Translations under genes and position numbers: made by a program
Notes under the pieces: model-generated
What the model saw: the letters and a program-made list of their open reading frames with translations, nothing else
Told to the model about the DNA's origin: nothing
Databases searched by the model: none
From: Limnanthes douglasii subsp. nivea
Taxonomy: Eukaryota; Streptophyta; Magnoliopsida; Brassicales; Limnanthaceae
Length of the DNA: 64,000 bases
Reading direction: 5' to 3'
NCBI GenBank assembly: GCA_036936605.1
Contig: JAUPFV010000005.1
Coordinates: 56,936,742-57,000,741, forward strand
In this document: positions 21,442-34,600 of the stretch, piece by piece
Layout of the letters: every line of letters begins with the position of its first letter
How positions within the stretch are numbered: the stretch's first letter is position 1

Positions 21442-21864
21442 AGTTAAAATGAGCAAGAAAGAGTGAGTGAATCAATTTTTTTATTTTTTTACCCATGTAA
21501 CCATAACAAAGTAGCCTTTAGAAGTTGTTAATAGTACGTAGGGAATCAAAATTGTTAGGCAGTTTTGCCAGCTAAGAACAATTAGTTACACTCCTCTATT
21601 TCATGTATTTATAAGAGTAACACTAAAGGATTGTAACTTATTAACGTGTAATATAGAACTGTTGAGTTTGGATTGACTTTATGGGCTCGATTCTTTTATT
21701 CAGGAAAACCGAATCCACACTCACAAATATTATACATAGCTGTTTAACTATGCGATGTGATCTCTGCCTGAAACCCTAGAAGCTGTTTCACTTTACTCTT
21801 TCACAAACACAGAAAACCACCATTGATGACTAGCTGAGAAACCAGTCCTTACATACTTTTCACA
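21442..21864 (-). repeat. 3' LTR of copia element 1
   Basis: Matches 26408-26858 over its length. On the element strand it starts TGTGAAAAG and ends CATTTTAACT, that is TG...CT. A weak polypurine tract, GGACGGGGA, lies just inside at 21865-21873. Confidence 0.88.
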
Positions 21865-22690
21865 TCCCCGTCCAAACGAAGAGGCGAAGAAATGAGATCG
21901 AGTTTGTCTCGAAGAGAAGAAAAAAGATGATGAGCCAGTGGTTCGTGAGACAATCAACTAGCTGATCATGAGAAGGCACGAATCGAATTTGAAGCAAACC
22001 CTGAAGAACTTGATCAAGAATGAAGTGTATGTTGATCTCGATATGCTTCGTTCGTGCATGGAAGACATGATTTGAGGCTAGAGAGCTTACTCCCAGATTG
22101 TCACACCAAATTACAGACGGAGGTGTGACATGAAACTGGATTTTAGTGAGAATAAAACGAATCCATATGAGTTAAGCAGACAAGTTAGCCAAAGCCTGAT
22201 ACTCTAACTCAGTAGAAAACCAAGCCACCACATTCTATTTTTTCGAGGATCAGCAAATGAGGGAATCCCCAAGATAGACGCAATAGGCACCCACACTTCT
22301 TCGATCATCCAGAGAAGATGCCCAATCAACATCAGAAAAGCCATGTAATTAAAGATTACAACTTGGTTTGATGTGAAGTCCAACCCAGCTAGACCTAGAT
22401 AAGTAGCGAAGAACCCTTTTTAAACTCTGCCACTGTATTGTAGTAGGCGCTTGCTGATATTGACTGAGCTTGTTCACAGCAAATGCAATATCAGTTCGGG
22501 TGTGAGTTACAATTGCAATGCACGTAACAGACTGCGATATGATGTAGGTTCGAGAAGAGGAGTACCTGTAGTACTAGAGAGATGGACATTAGTAGCAATG
22601 AGAGTGGGACAAGGCTTGAATAGGAAAATTCCTTGAACTAACAGTAAGTTTTTAATATATTGATGTTGTGTCAAATACATTCATGTAAGG
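21865..22690 (-). pseudogene. Copia RNase H remnant, element 1
   Basis: Heavily broken frames correspond to the RNase H region of element 2. Recognisable pieces are YLTQHQYIKNLL near 22660, TSYRSLLRALQ near 22545, NVVAWFSTELEYQALANLSA near 22230 (the S-T-E-x-E-Y block) and LIWIRFILTKIQF near 22170. The region also seems shortened at its C-terminal end. Confidence 0.65.
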
Positions 22691-23660
22691 TCACGATGAA
22701 TCTCTATTCCTAGGAATATATGAAGTGGCCCCATATATTTCAATGGGAATATTGCATTCAATTTATGAACAAATTGCTGTAGCCAATCTGTTTGTGAACC
22801 TATAACTAGAATATCGTCCACATAGACTAAAATTAGGATAACATTAGTTTTAGAAACAAAATAGAATAGAGAGCCATCTGCTCTCGAATTCTTGAAACCC
22901 CACTGAAGTAGAGTGTCCCCAGTCTAGAGTACCAGGCCCTTGGAGCCTGCTTGAGACCATACAGGGCTTTGCAAATTTTACACACATATGTAGGTTTCTC
23001 AATGTCATGGAACCCTTCTGGTTGAGACATATACACATCCTTAGAAATGTATCCATTTAGAAATGAATATTTTATGTCAATTTGTCTCACTTCCCACTCT
23101 TTAGATAAACAAGAGTTAGGACAAGTCAAACAGTAGAAGATTTAATAACGGGACTGAAAGTTTCTGAAAAATCTATGCCATGGGTTTGATGAAACCCCTT
23201 GGCCACCAACCTTGCCTTGTACCTTTGAAATAAGATATCAATATGATGCTTAATCTTGTACACCCACTTACACCCAAAAACATTCTGATTAGAGGACCAT
23301 GGAACAAATGTCCAAGTATCATTAGCAATAAGCGGATTGTATTCAGCTTCCATAGCAGTGACCCAGTGAGAACGTAGCACAACTTTAGAATAAATAGTAA
23401 GCTCAATGATAGACAAGTCAGTAGTAGTCAGTGAGCCAATATAGGGAACCTTAGGTTTAATAGTTCCATCTTGAGTTCTAGTCTGCATAGGGTGAGTGTT
23501 GACGTGAGATGAGTGTTTAGATGTATGAACAGCGTGTGTTAAAGGAATGCAAATAGAAATTTTAGGCTGAGAAATAAGATTGGAGTTCTGTGAAAAGTAT
23601 GTGACATTGTTAGGTAGAGAGTCAGGACTAGTATTGGGTGAAATGTCACAACCAACATAA
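22690..23660 (-). pseudogene. Copia reverse transcriptase, element 1
   Basis: 23126-23944 ends with [59 protein letters not shown], the conserved N-terminal RT block. 22833-23129 continues in another frame with [20 protein letters not shown] (first catalytic Asp), MSQPEGF and [16 protein letters not shown]. After a frameshift, [14 protein letters not shown] near 22835 holds the Y-V-D-D catalytic box, then FLGIEIHRD near 22710. All catalytic residues are readable, but at least two frameshifts interrupt the frame. Confidence 0.8.
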
Positions 23661-23983
23661 TAATTCTGATTATGTAGTGAATGAGGTCTAGTTTGGGCTA
23701 TAGGATCAGTGAACTTAGTAGCAATAAAATCAGAAAAGGAGAGAACATTATCTTGCGAGAGCATAGGCTTCAGAGAACTACCTTCTTTAGGTGAACCACT
23801 GAAGTGATTAGTTGGAGTTGATAGACCTTCACTAGCCACAAGACTTGTAGGCAGATTAGGAAGCCACAACTGCACAAGATAATGTTTAGGTGACTGAGAG
23901 TGACACGTGTTTAAGAAATGATGAAAAGAAATACAAAAATTCATTTACTAAATATTTAGGAAATCGTCGGTCCCAAGGTAGCA

Positions 23984-24017
<34 letters not shown>

Positions 24018-24960
24018 TTGCGAGAGATATAAGTTCTTCCAGTAGAGCTAAAACATACATACCCTTTATGAAACTGACTATAACCCAAGAACACACATTT
24101 TTTAGAATGAAACTGGAATTTATGAGTTTGATAAGACCTTAAGCAGGGAAAACAAGCACACCCAAAGGTTTTTAGAACTTGATAGTTAGGTTCTTTGTGA
24201 AATAGAAGTTCATATAGAGACTTATTAGTCATAATAGGTGTAGGTAGTCTATTGATGAGATATACAGCAGTCTCAAAAGCTTGTACCCAGTATTTGTAGG
24301 GCAGGTTGGCTTGGGCTAGAAGAGTTAAGTCTGTTTCTACAAGATGCCTATGTTTTCTCTCAGCCATCCCATTTTGCGCTGAGGTATGAGGACACAATCT
24401 CCTCAAAATAAACCCTTGCTCTTGTGCCATAATAGGTAAAGGTCTGTATTCTCCTCCCCAGTCACACTGAACTACCTTTATAGCCCTTTCAAATTGTTTT
24501 TCAACAAAACACTTAAATTTTTTGAAAGTACTACAAATTTGGTTTTTATCATTAATAGAGTAGAACCATGTATACCTACTGTGATCATCAAGTAAGATCA
24601 CATAGTACTTGTGACCTTCAGTAGAAAGAACATGAGAGGGCCCCATACATCTGTATGCATAAGATCTAACACATTACTAGCATGAGAACTAGAAACAGAA
24701 TAACGTAAGCTGTGAGATTTCCCAAATTGACAAGCTTCACAGAAACTAGAATCACTCTTTAGAACAGAATTAAGATTACAAGCTCTTAGGACTGTGGTTA
24801 GAACATTCGGAGATGGATGGCCAAGCTTTTTATGCCATCCATCTTTTAGGGAACTAGAAATACCAATAGAAAAAACATTAGGAAGAACTGAATTAGTGAC
24901 TGATGACTGTGTGGTAGTAGTGACATAAGATGCCTATTTTTCCTATGACTTAGAAAGGCC
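23660..24960 (-). pseudogene. Copia integrase, element 1
   Basis: The zinc part is upstream of 24646 in a broken frame: the GWHKKLGHPS His pair near 24820 and CEACQFGKSHSL near 24725. The open part 23948-24646 has HSRYTWFYSINDKNQ, VVQCDWGGEYRPL (second catalytic Asp) and [20 protein letters not shown] (catalytic Glu); the first Asp is just upstream in LMHTDVWGP. It continues KTFGCACFPCLRSYQTHKFQ and [15 protein letters not shown], the copia-specific integrase tail. The remainder to RT is a serine/threonine-rich linker. Confidence 0.82.
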
Positions 24961-25330
24961 TTCCAACTTGTACAGCCCACTCTCAGTAGTCCCTTTGAGA
25001 AGCACACCCCTTGACTCATTGTCCTTCACAAGACAAAAACCCTTGTGAAATTGAATAAAGATATTATTGTGACTAGTAGTTGTGAAACAGGGATAAATTT
25101 TTGTTTATCATAGTTACATGTAAAACATTGTTAAATAAAATAGGTGAGTTGGTAGATGTATGCAGACTAGAATACCCAACATGTTTAATTTTTAGCCTAT
25201 GACCATTACCAACAAGAATAACTTTGTTACATGCATACTCATTCTTTTGAGTCAGTAAACTAGAATTACATGTGACATGGTGACTAGCACCACTGTCAGC
25301 ATGCCAGACATTGTCCCCTGTTGAATCTTG
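24960..25330 (-). pseudogene. Copia protease, element 1
   Basis: The minus strand near 25270-25310 reads VWHADSGASHHVT, the copia retropepsin active site with the D-S-G triad. KVILVGNGHRLKIKHVG follows near 25210. Downstream frames are broken. The protease would process Gag-Pol. Confidence 0.72.
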
Positions 25331-25335
25331 AGTTG

Positions 25336-26380
25336 CTAGATAGGCTGACTACTCTTCCTCTTCTTTGGGTTGTTTTGAAGAGGTTGATCCCATGACTGAA
25401 GGGTCATCCCTATAATAACAAACAGGGGCAGTGTGTCCATACCTGTTACATATCTGACAGGTAGGTTTATTCTGAGAGAAGCGTCCTCCTGTCCCTCTAT
25501 AGAAATTATTCCTGCCTCTTGTAATGTTAGAGAAGCCATTCCTTCCTCTGATATTTTTATAGCCTCCTCTATACTGTCCATAAGAAGATCTCTGACTAGT
25601 GATGTTACTTTGAGACTTATAGTCTGCCTTTTGAGTAAAATTAGCGGATGCTACATTGAGATTAGCTACACTATTTTTTAGATTCATTAACTGATCTAGT
25701 CTGCTCTCAAACGTGAGCAGAATAGTCTGAAGATCTAGCCATCTAATAGACTCTTTGTCAGCTAGAATGACAACAATTGGAGTGTACTCTGAGTCTAAAC
25801 CAGCAAGGACCTGAGTCACCAAATCCTCCATAGTCACTCCACTTTCAGCTATCACTAGATTATCAGCTATGTTTTTCATTTTGCTTAAGTAATCAGTCAT
25901 ACTAGAGGTACCTTTATGTGTCCTCTAAAACTCAGACTTATAGTTGGTGATTCTGACTCTTGTATGTGAGCCAGAAAGTTTGCTAACTGCATCCCATAGG
26001 TCCTTAGAAGTGCCTTCTTACATCAATTGAGCAGTCACCTCATTACTCATTGTAGAGTATAGCCATCCAAGAAGGAGTTGATCCTTCGCAATCCAATATT
26101 CATGATCTGGATTCTCAGGAGTATTACCTTCTGAATCACTGATGAACTTAGGAGGACAAGGCTTGTCCCCTGTGATAAAACCTTCTAGTTTATTACCTTT
26201 AACCATAGGTAGCACCATAGTTCTCCATAGCAAGTAGTTGTTCATATCAAGTTTAATCTGACTACTCTTATTGTTACTGATTGTTTGCAGGTGCATACCT
26301 TTAGTATCACTAGAGAAACTACCAGGGAGAACTGAGCCTAAAGACTCACTGCTTTGGGTAGGTGATCCAGGATTCGCCAT
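25336..26380 (-). pseudogene. Copia Gag, element 1
   Basis: 26018-26380 starts MANPGSPTQSSESLGSVLPG and has NYLLWRTMVLPMVKGNKLEG, the Gag N-terminal block for copia. A TAA closes the frame at 26018, and 25349-25900 continues with DYLSKMKNIADNLVIAESGV and LVTQVLAGLDSEYTPIVV. A glycine/arginine-rich stretch and the zinc knuckle CQICNRYGHTAPVCYY (CX2CX4HX4C complete) follow. The protein coats element RNA. Confidence 0.85.
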
Positions 26381-26394
26381 TGAAGACTTAGAGA

Positions 26395-26407
26395 GGCTCT
26401 GATATCA
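26395..26407 (-). other. Primer-binding site of copia element 1
   Basis: The minus strand reads TGATATCAGAGCC, one base off the usual initiator-Met tRNA site TGGTATCAGAGC. It directly abuts the end of the 5' LTR. Confidence 0.85.
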
Positions 26408-26858
26408 AGTTAAAATGAGAAAGAAAGAGAGAGTGATTGAATCAAATTTTTATTTCTTATTTTCTTAACCATGTAACCATAACAAAGTAGCCTTTATAGG
26501 CTGTTAGTAGTAGCTAGGGAATCAAAGTTGTTGGGAAATTTTTTCCAGCTATGAATAATTAGTTACACTCCTCTATTTCATGTATTTACAGGAGTAACAC
26601 TAGACAATTATAACTTATTAACGTGTGATATAGAACTTTTGAGCTTGGACTGACTTCATGGGCTCGATCTTTTTATTCAGGCAAACTCGAACCCACACTC
26701 GCAAACATTATACGCAGTCGTTTAACTATGAGATGTGATCTCTTCCTGAAACCCTAGAAGCTACTTCACTTTACTCTTTCACAAACACAGAGAACATCCA
26801 TACCTGAAAACCCCCATTGAAGACTAGCTGAGAAACCAGTCCTTACATACTCTTCACA
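26408..26858 (-). repeat. 5' LTR of copia element 1
   Basis: Pairs with 21442-21864. It is longer by about 28 bases, partly because it keeps ATCCATACCTGAAAA near 26795. On the element strand it starts TGTGAAGAG and ends CATTTTAACT. Confidence 0.88.
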
Positions 26859-27199
26859 TCTACAATATATAGTGATAGTTTGATAGAAAAACTTTTAGAT
26901 GAAAAATAAAATAATTGCAAGATAGAAGAAACGATAAGTATTAAATCATATGATGTGTTAGTCAAATAAAAACCCATTTGGATATTCTGAAACGTGTTAT
27001 CATGCAATTTTAGTCTGACTAAAGTACATGTGATAAATGGTGGACAGGAGTCCATAATAGCCGAACAGCATGTGATCGCTAGCTAGCACCGAAGTTGCAA
27101 CCTGTTCTCAGAAATGAAAATGTGTGTTCTCCTTGTATACTAATTTGACCATGTATTTGTACAAGTAAATATGTAGTTTGGTATCGGTTTTTTATTGAG

Positions 27200-28930
27200 G
27201 ATTTTTGGGTTTATTTGTGGGTAGTGATGAGTTCGGATACTGTCTTAGTTTTTTTTGTTATCACCCCCACCTTATTTCGAGTTGGATCTAGATTTAGATA
27301 CTCAGAGTCTACATCGAACCTTCAAGGATCACCATTGCACCTTCTTGAGCAGATGTTCCAGGATTGTTCGAAGGACTCGTCCGAGGAGCATTGTCGGGTC
27401 TGTTTCCACTTCGTTTTTTAACATACGCCACCAATTTTCCCCTCTCAATAAGGTTTTATACTTGTTGTTTCAATGTTATGCAGTCCTGAGTATTATGGCC
27501 TATATCGTTGTGATATTGGCAAAAACAAGTGTTCCGGTTTTCTCTGGGGAATTGTAATACCGATGGCTTTCGAAAGTGTACTTCATCCTTAGTTTTATCA
27601 TAGATTGTAGCTACATCTCTCTCAACTCAGCGAACCATTCGGTTTGGACCCAATGACCCTTCTTACTTCTAGATTGTTGGCTCTGGGTCTGGTTCTGGTT
27701 GGATTGAGTTTTCTTGGACCGGTTAGATCCTTGTCCAGTCTTCTTTGCCATGTAACCGGATTGGTTAGTGGCTGGAGAAGTTGTTATAGTGGTGGACCTC
27801 ACCTGACGGTGCACCCTAGTTTTCTTTGTTTCTTCAACATTAATCTATTTTCCCACTTGGTTTAATAAGCCACCCCAGGTAGTCTTCTAAGTTCCCAGAA
27901 TCAGCTACGTTCCCAAGATTCAATCCCTGTCTAAGAGAAGAAATTGCCACTTGCTCAAAGTAGTCTGCTAATTCGTTCTTTGTATTCACAAAGTGACTTA
28001 TGTAATCTTTCAAATATTCGTTTGGCACCTGTACACAATGGATAATGGTATCCCCATTACCCTTTAGTTCTTTACTCCCAACAAATTTCCTCTGGAAGGC
28101 AACCCAAAAAGTACCAAAGTTTCTAATGAATCCCTGAGGCAAGGTATTGTATCATTGAAGAGCACTCCCCGTAAAAGTTTGGGAGAAAGCTCTGCACAAG
28201 AGCTTATCATCGTCATCAAAATTCATCATGAAGTCTTGAATTACTCTAGATGGTTGGTCGGATCCCGATTTCCATCATATTTTTCCATCTTAGAGCTATC
28301 AAACCTTTTAGGAAGGTGTCCATACAGTATTTTTGCAGAAAAAGGTAAATGCCTCCAGGTTTTATTGCGACTAAAAACAACATCTTCATTAGGAGTTGCA
28401 AAAATACCTAGTTCAGACTGAAAGGCAAATGGATCAATCAGCAATTAATCAACATGCTTATGGGATTATCTTTTGCCATAGTGCCTTTTGAGCCTACCAT
28501 GTCGGTCCCTATTTCTAGAGTGTTTTTTGGTTAACTTTATCTTTTTCTGGATCTCCCCTCATCACTGCTTGAGGACAAGGATTCTTCGAGCTCTGCCTCA
28601 TTTGAATAGTTACTGGAGGATTCAGATCCAGAACTTTCAACAGGCTTAAACCAGTGTTTCTTCTTTGAACTGAGGTGAGTCTTTAGAGATGGCTCATTCT
28701 CCCCAGGTTTGTCAGTATGATAAAGTACTGACACTCCAGATTCCTCCTTAATACATTTATCTGCTTGTTTTATGGCTCTTATCGCCTATATTTCATCCCT
28801 CAGGTGGTCTCGTTCCTCAATAGTGTATTCCTTATTTTCTTTTGCACCTTCCACCTCAAGAAGTGGAGTATTTAGCCCATTCGGATCCATCTGAACTATT
28901 TTCCTTACTGGTTTTGAATGTAAAAATTTA
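27200..28930 (-). pseudogene. Ty3/gypsy Gag fragment (Tat-like)
   Basis: Minus-strand pieces are in Gag order. 28537-28734 is an acidic, serine-rich N-terminus (ESSSNYSNEAELEESLSSSS). 28241-28444 has LYGHLPKRFDSSKMEKYDGN followed by RDPTNHLE. 27840-28142 has LKDYISHFVNTKNELADYF, the retrotransposon Gag core. 27300-27530 holds a zinc-knuckle-like CFCQYHNDIGHNTQDCITLK. H-L-P-K-R-F and D-C-I-T-L-K are shared with the Gag of copy B (62480-64000). Nothing of protease or pol follows, so the element is truncated at about 27200. Confidence 0.75.
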
Positions 28931-28933
28931 GGC

Positions 28934-28960
28934 ACCGTCGCCTCCCACTTTGGTCGCCAA
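28934..28960 (-). other. Primer-binding-site-like motif of gypsy Gag fragment
   Basis: The minus strand reads TTGGCGACCAAAGTGGGAGG just before the Gag leader. It resembles the TGGCGAC-type PBS region of plant gypsy elements, with an LTR-like stretch (28965 to about 29300) on its upstream side. I cannot name the tRNA with confidence. Confidence 0.45.
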
Positions 28961-28964
28961 TTTG

Positions 28965-29300
28965 GTTTGGTTTATTTTGGGCTGGGGGTAGACTGATAAA
29001 ATGTCTAGAGAGTGTTTTTATAATTGTATGGTATTTTGTGTTTAGTGTATAGGATAGAGAGATAATTAAGCTATCTACTTGTATTAAATTCTGATCACCC
29101 TCATTAATGAGATTGGTTGGGGTATTTATACATTAATTATTCACCCATAGGCTTATTGGGTTGGGTCATGAAATCGGATCGAATTTCAAGACCCATTAGT
29201 TTTAAGTTGATTAGCAAATAGCTTAGTTAAAAGTTAATACATATGTCTAGTTCGGATATTTAGTGGTGTGATATGGTCCAAATTGCCCCTCATCGGATAA
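28965..29300 (-). other. Probable 5' LTR part of the gypsy Gag fragment
   Basis: It sits directly upstream of the PBS-like motif in element orientation. There is no second LTR to compare, so the outer boundary is a guess. Confidence 0.35.
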
Positions 29301-29844
29301 GTGAATTTACTCGATATATTGACTGAAATCTCCGAACTCATCAGCCATAACTTATATAAAAAAATTAGTTTAAATTACATTTGTATTATTGTGAGTTTGT
29401 CTCATTATAAAACAGCCCAAAAAGTACTTTTATGGATATGGAAACCTAAATTTGTAATAGAAGTTAAAGGGAACATATTAGGATGCCCATCGTATTTAGA
29501 CCTTGTTTTTTATTGATTCTTACTCAATAATTCTAAGAATCATCTATATCATCTGATTTATAATTTTTATCCACATTCCGAATTAGAAACTTTTAACAAC
29601 AAATTATTCTGTATTCTTTGGTTCTCTTAGTGTTTGATCAAAATTCAAACATATTTCTCTTGAATCTAATAATTCATCATTTGAAAAGATTGGCTGGTAA
29701 ATAAAAATTGTTTTACCTTAATTCTTAACTCCATTTCCAAGTGATTACACTTCTTGTCATGCCATTTCGGGTTGAAATAAATTCATACTGTAGTCTTACT
29801 AAAAATAATTTCGTTTATATGGACAGATAAAATTATATGGTAGT

Positions 29845-31600
29845 CTTATTGATTAAGAAAGAAATATACTACTACTCTCACGTAAACGAAATTAGTAGGA
29901 GACAAATCCAACCTGTTTCTTTAATTAATTTTGTTCATAAAATCTAACGTTTTATCATGTTAAATAATTTAATAATTGAATTCGACAATTTATCTGTGAA
30001 AGATAAAATAGATTTAGTTGTGGAAATGAAACAACATATGAGGAATCTACAACAAAATTATGCGGACGAACTTTCGGTTATCGGACATATAATGGTTACT
30101 TTGAAAGAACTCTCAGATTATGTTTTCGCATTCAGAAAACCATCTTTAAATTAGGATAACACCAATAAAAGAAAAAACGCTTTAACTATCTCAGTATAAC
30201 GATATCTTCCGTGACGAAAATATCACACAAATTATCACTATAGGGATGTGATTAAAAGAGCCAGGCGCTTCAGAGGTCAATCTGAAAAAGGTTCGATAGA
30301 AAAAACTGAACATCATCAACGCATGTGTTATCTTTACTTTTTAAAGAGTCAAACTCCTATTAATCATCACCCTAATAACTGATGGCCGAACCAAATAAGG
30401 AGTATGAGATAGTTTGTTGAACCATCAAGTAATTTCGTTCAACCCTTGTTCGATTATAGGACGCCGTTACTAGGCCCACAGTTTCCCGCGCAATACCATC
30501 ATCAGAGTTTTTTGTCCATTTACAGATCGCGTGTATACCAAACTAGGGCTATCATAGATGGGGAGACATAAGATGATATACAATCTCGTCGTTTCCCTTT
30601 TAGCACCCGAGATTTCTAGTATGGGGTCTACTTCGCACGTTTAATATGTAAAAGATGTTTAAGTACGATGTGACATGTGATCCCGAACATCATATCAAAC
30701 CATTTTCAACACCAGACGATGGGGTTCAGTGGCAATTAAACAAATTTCCGAGATTTTTTTAATGACCTTTTAGGTTAGTACCTTAACATTTTTCAATCCA
30801 TTAACGTGATGCTTAAATCACAACTTTAAATTGCTCTAAATAATATTCAGAGATGCGTTTATAAGGATCAAGTTCATCCAACGAAATAGGGATTACATAA
30901 TCTATTACAAGCAGTAGCACAACAAGAGCCTGTTAATCAATCAAATTGAAAAACCATGATCTTGTGGTGTATGTCACCTACAAGCAGAACATCATCTTCG
31001 ACCTCTTGTTTAAATATATTCTAAACTGCAAAGCTCTTACCTCGGGTTATTGCTTATTCCATGTTGAATAAAAACTCAATCAAAGTGGAAAAAATAATAT
31101 GTGTGAGGATTCTGGGCATGCCCAACCCTATCATCCTTACCATTTAAAATGTGTATCAGCTGAACCTTTACCTATTGATCTAGTCCACAAAACTCAACAC
31201 CATGCTAAATGGTCGCAACAAAGATCCTTTTGACTGAGCATAAACAACCTAAATGATAATAAAAGACTAACAAGAGGCTCAGATTTTTTACCAATCAGGG
31301 GTTCGGGAAATTTGAATACAAAACTCACTAAGAGCACAACAAGTATATATGAGAGAGCCAAAGGTAAATTTTTCTTACGAAATTGTTAAATAATATGGAG
31401 CCAGAAAATAGAGACATCCAAATAAATTCTAAAAGTACCAAAATGATAAAGGTCATCGCACAAAGAATACAAGGTCTTGAAGCATAAATATAAAACCCCG
31501 TCGATGATGGTAAGCTTCTTGAATTTATAAAAGGTCACGCCCTTCCTTCTCATACTCAATCTGGAGTTAAGCCAAAAACTCAACTTTCATCGCTCAGGCT
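29845..31600 (+). repeat. Unidentified dispersed repeat, copy B
   Basis: Homologous to 11080-13190, same strand. Copy B keeps an open frame at 29957-30154 (65 codons) containing NLSVKDKIDLVVEMKQHMRN and LQQNYADELSVIGHIMV, helical and charged. In copy A the same segment is broken. Further along, VIKRARRFRGQSEKGS and QRMCYLYFLKSQ (near 30330) line up with copy A. The start of a coiled, basic protein followed by a Cys motif would fit a Gag-like protein, but I do not recognise the family. Confidence 0.6.
29957..30154 (+). CDS. Small open frame of the dispersed repeat, function unknown
   Basis: This 65-codon frame is the best kept coding piece of the repeat. Heptad-like hydrophobic spacing and many charged residues suggest a coiled coil. 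The matching stretch of copy A (about 11458-11640) shares MPNNLTIE at the start (MLNNLIIE here), then is broken by stops. It may be the N-terminus of a larger decayed protein. It is unlikely to be a working gene alone. Confidence 0.3.
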   Translation: MLNNLIIEFDNLSVKDKIDLVVEMKQHMRNLQQNYADELSVIGHIMVTLKELSDYVFAFRKPSLN

Positions 31601-34600
31601 CGAGCCCTCACAAGAAACACCCAAGTTGTGGCGTTGGGTGGTAAATTTTTTAACTATATGAATGCGGAAATAAACAACTGGATCATGATCCTGATACGTA
31701 CATAATAAGAACCATTGTTGGAGATGACATCATTTACGAAAATAATACATTAATGATCTTAAAATTCAATTAGATAACCATAATTCAACCTAGAGTTACC
31801 AAAATCATTAACCTTTAATTAGCTTTTAAGTGACGACTTAAGGAAGATATGGGATCCCCACAAATATATAGTAATCTTCATCACCGATATCGTTGAACAT
31901 AAATCAAAATAATTATGATAGATACATGAAGTTAAGCATGTATCCTCTTCAAAAGTATTTATGATCATATTTTAGACATAAGTACACTAACACCTTCCAA
32001 AAAGTTCTTAACGAGTTTTGATAAAACTGATACAATGGTGTTTACCAAACTAAAGTTAGACGTCATCTTAGGACAAATGTAACATAAACAAAGTAAGTGT
32101 AATGTCTCATTATGGTGGTAGATGGTACTTCATTAGATAATTATATCTTTAGGCACCCATGACTTAACCAAATATATGTTATTGTATCTAATATAGATCA
32201 ATGCCTGCGATATGTAATCAAAGGTAAGTTCGAAGTAATTCACAATAGTTAGCGCGTTGTATGAGAGTGTTCATCTACTTTTATATTTCTTTAAAAATAA
32301 TAACTAACATGGTTTCTCATAATCTTAGACGATATAAATTATCCCAAAGACCGTTTTTCCTATCTGTGCAGTGGAACTAGGGGAAACAGTTAAAGACATA
32401 GCACTTGAAGTATGACATATAGTCCGAATTATACAAAACTTACAAGCATGCATGAACATAATTATTAACTTTTTTATCGAAATATTTTAACATTTTATCT
32501 TGTTATGTGCATGGTGTAATAAGATAACCCGTCTTGATAGTGTATCTTTTTTTATTGAAGTATGCTTATGAAATATTCTTGAACTACTTAGTCATCGATA
32601 ACGGAATCAAGGTAGACCCCAATTTATTTCCTAATATATTAGAAATGGAGTTATCGTGAAACATCAATGAGGTTCATATCATCACGAGAGGTTGGTTTCA
32701 ATAAATTGATTCATCTCCAAATCATCTAATTCATAGTATAAATAAGTTCACAAATTTCTTTGATATTTTTAATCCCTCGATTAAACAATAATACCAAATC
32801 GTTGACATAAACCATTCGATAAATTATTTAAACCTCTCTAAGAGGTGTATATCCAATAAAATATTATTTGATCCTACTAATTGATTTAATTAAGAAAATC
32901 TTATTTTCTATTAGTTAGGAAATAATCGATTCACCTTGAACTTCATTTGATCCGATTAAAGTTCACATTCTTGTCAATCAAAGACTAGTCAGAAGTCTAA
33001 AATACAATTCACCAATAGAGATCACTTTAATTATATATATTATAATATAAATTTTAATATTTTTAATATTTTTAATATATTATAAATAATAAAAAATTTA
33101 AAGTGATGGTTCAATTGGGATTCGGACCACAATGAGCTAAGATCAGCATTTAGAATTGAGTGTAAATCCATTATAATTTTGAACACAATTGTATATTAAA
33201 TTCAAATGAATCCATAACTGTAAAAACAGTTAGAATTTTGCCTCTTGAATTTTGAATCTACGTAACGTTATTTTTGAAATGTACGCCTCTTTAACAGGTA
33301 TCCTAGGAATATTATTTGATAGCATGTTAAAATTTTAATTTTGTTTATATTAAATATTTATGATGGATCATGTTGAAATAGATGTTAATTTGTTTAATAA
33401 AAATTATTTTCAATTAACGTGTTAGTGGTGATATTAAAACACGAAAAGTACTATCTTTTTGCTAATTTTATAGAGTGAGTTAACAAAACCATGTCATTTA
33501 GGTTTGGTTTTATTTTCTCTCCCATTTTTTTATTATCTTCTTTATTTTCATAAAAAGAATTCATCATCTTTTGTCTTATTTATCTTCTTTATTTTTTAGT
33601 TTTGTTCATCACTGTCTTATTCATCTTCAATGTTTTCTTTATTTTTTTTAAAAAATCAATAGAACAAAAATGGATTTTTGTTACCCATTTTTAAGTTCGT
33701 TATTCCGTTAGAATCTCATGTCTAAGATTCATGAGTCACAGTTCAATCAAATTTTCAAAACAATTCTAATCAATAATTTCTTTTTAATTCATTATATGGA
33801 GCATCAATTCAAAATCTTAATTGGGTAATGAGCAATCTGCTAATACAAGAACACAAAATAATCTCGATTTATCTTATGAACAAGATCATTCCAATGAAAA
33901 AATCTATAATGTTTAAGAAAAAAATTCAGAATCATAATCAAAGGAAAGAGATTCGAATTTCACTAACAATAAATATGAAAGCCTTAGTAAAGCTTTGATA
34001 CATGTTTTAGAATATGCAGTAAGAGGCTAACAAACATAACTCACAATATAAATGAATTATTCTATTAAAAATCAATAATTATTAACTAACAAAATGGAAG
34101 TTATTTTTAAAAAAATGTGTTTGTTTTATTAGAGTAAGATTAAGTCCTATAACTAAAAGATAGTTAAATGATGTTTCTTTTTCTTATGTGGCAATCACTA
34201 AATATGTAACATTAAAATCAACCACTATACATTTATACGCATACAATATGTTTTTAAGTATGTTCCCTTTGAGATCGTATTTTTTAAAATTGTGGTACTC
34301 ATCAACATGTAATTTTAAAATCAACAACTCTACATGCTCTAAGCATACAATACATTTTTAGGTGTGTTTCTTTTTAAGATCGTGATTTTTTAAATGAAAA
34401 ACTTTTTTCTTATAACAAAACCAAATAAATTACTCCCCATTATAAATTTAAACAATTTACGTTTTAAAATATAATATAAATAAATTTAATATTATAACTT
34501 TTGAATTTATATTCAAATTCAACTTTTTAACTTATGAAGACAATATCTTATTAAATTTCTACTTTTATGGACCATAACCCGATATTATTTTTTCTGATAT

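Larger units (their letters stand above)
21442..26858 (-). mobile_element. Ty1/copia retrotransposon, element 1 (Ale/Retrofit-like), decayed
   Basis: Two LTRs (21442-21864 and 26408-26858) bound Gag, protease, integrase, RT and RNase H on the minus strand, in copia order with integrase before RT. The PBS is next to the right LTR, so the 5' end is at the right. The protein is close to that of element 2 (46476-51732), so the two belong to one family. Possible target duplications TCTGT and TCTAC agree at only three of five bases. Many stops and frameshifts, most of all in RNase H, make it dead and older than element 2. Confidence 0.9.
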
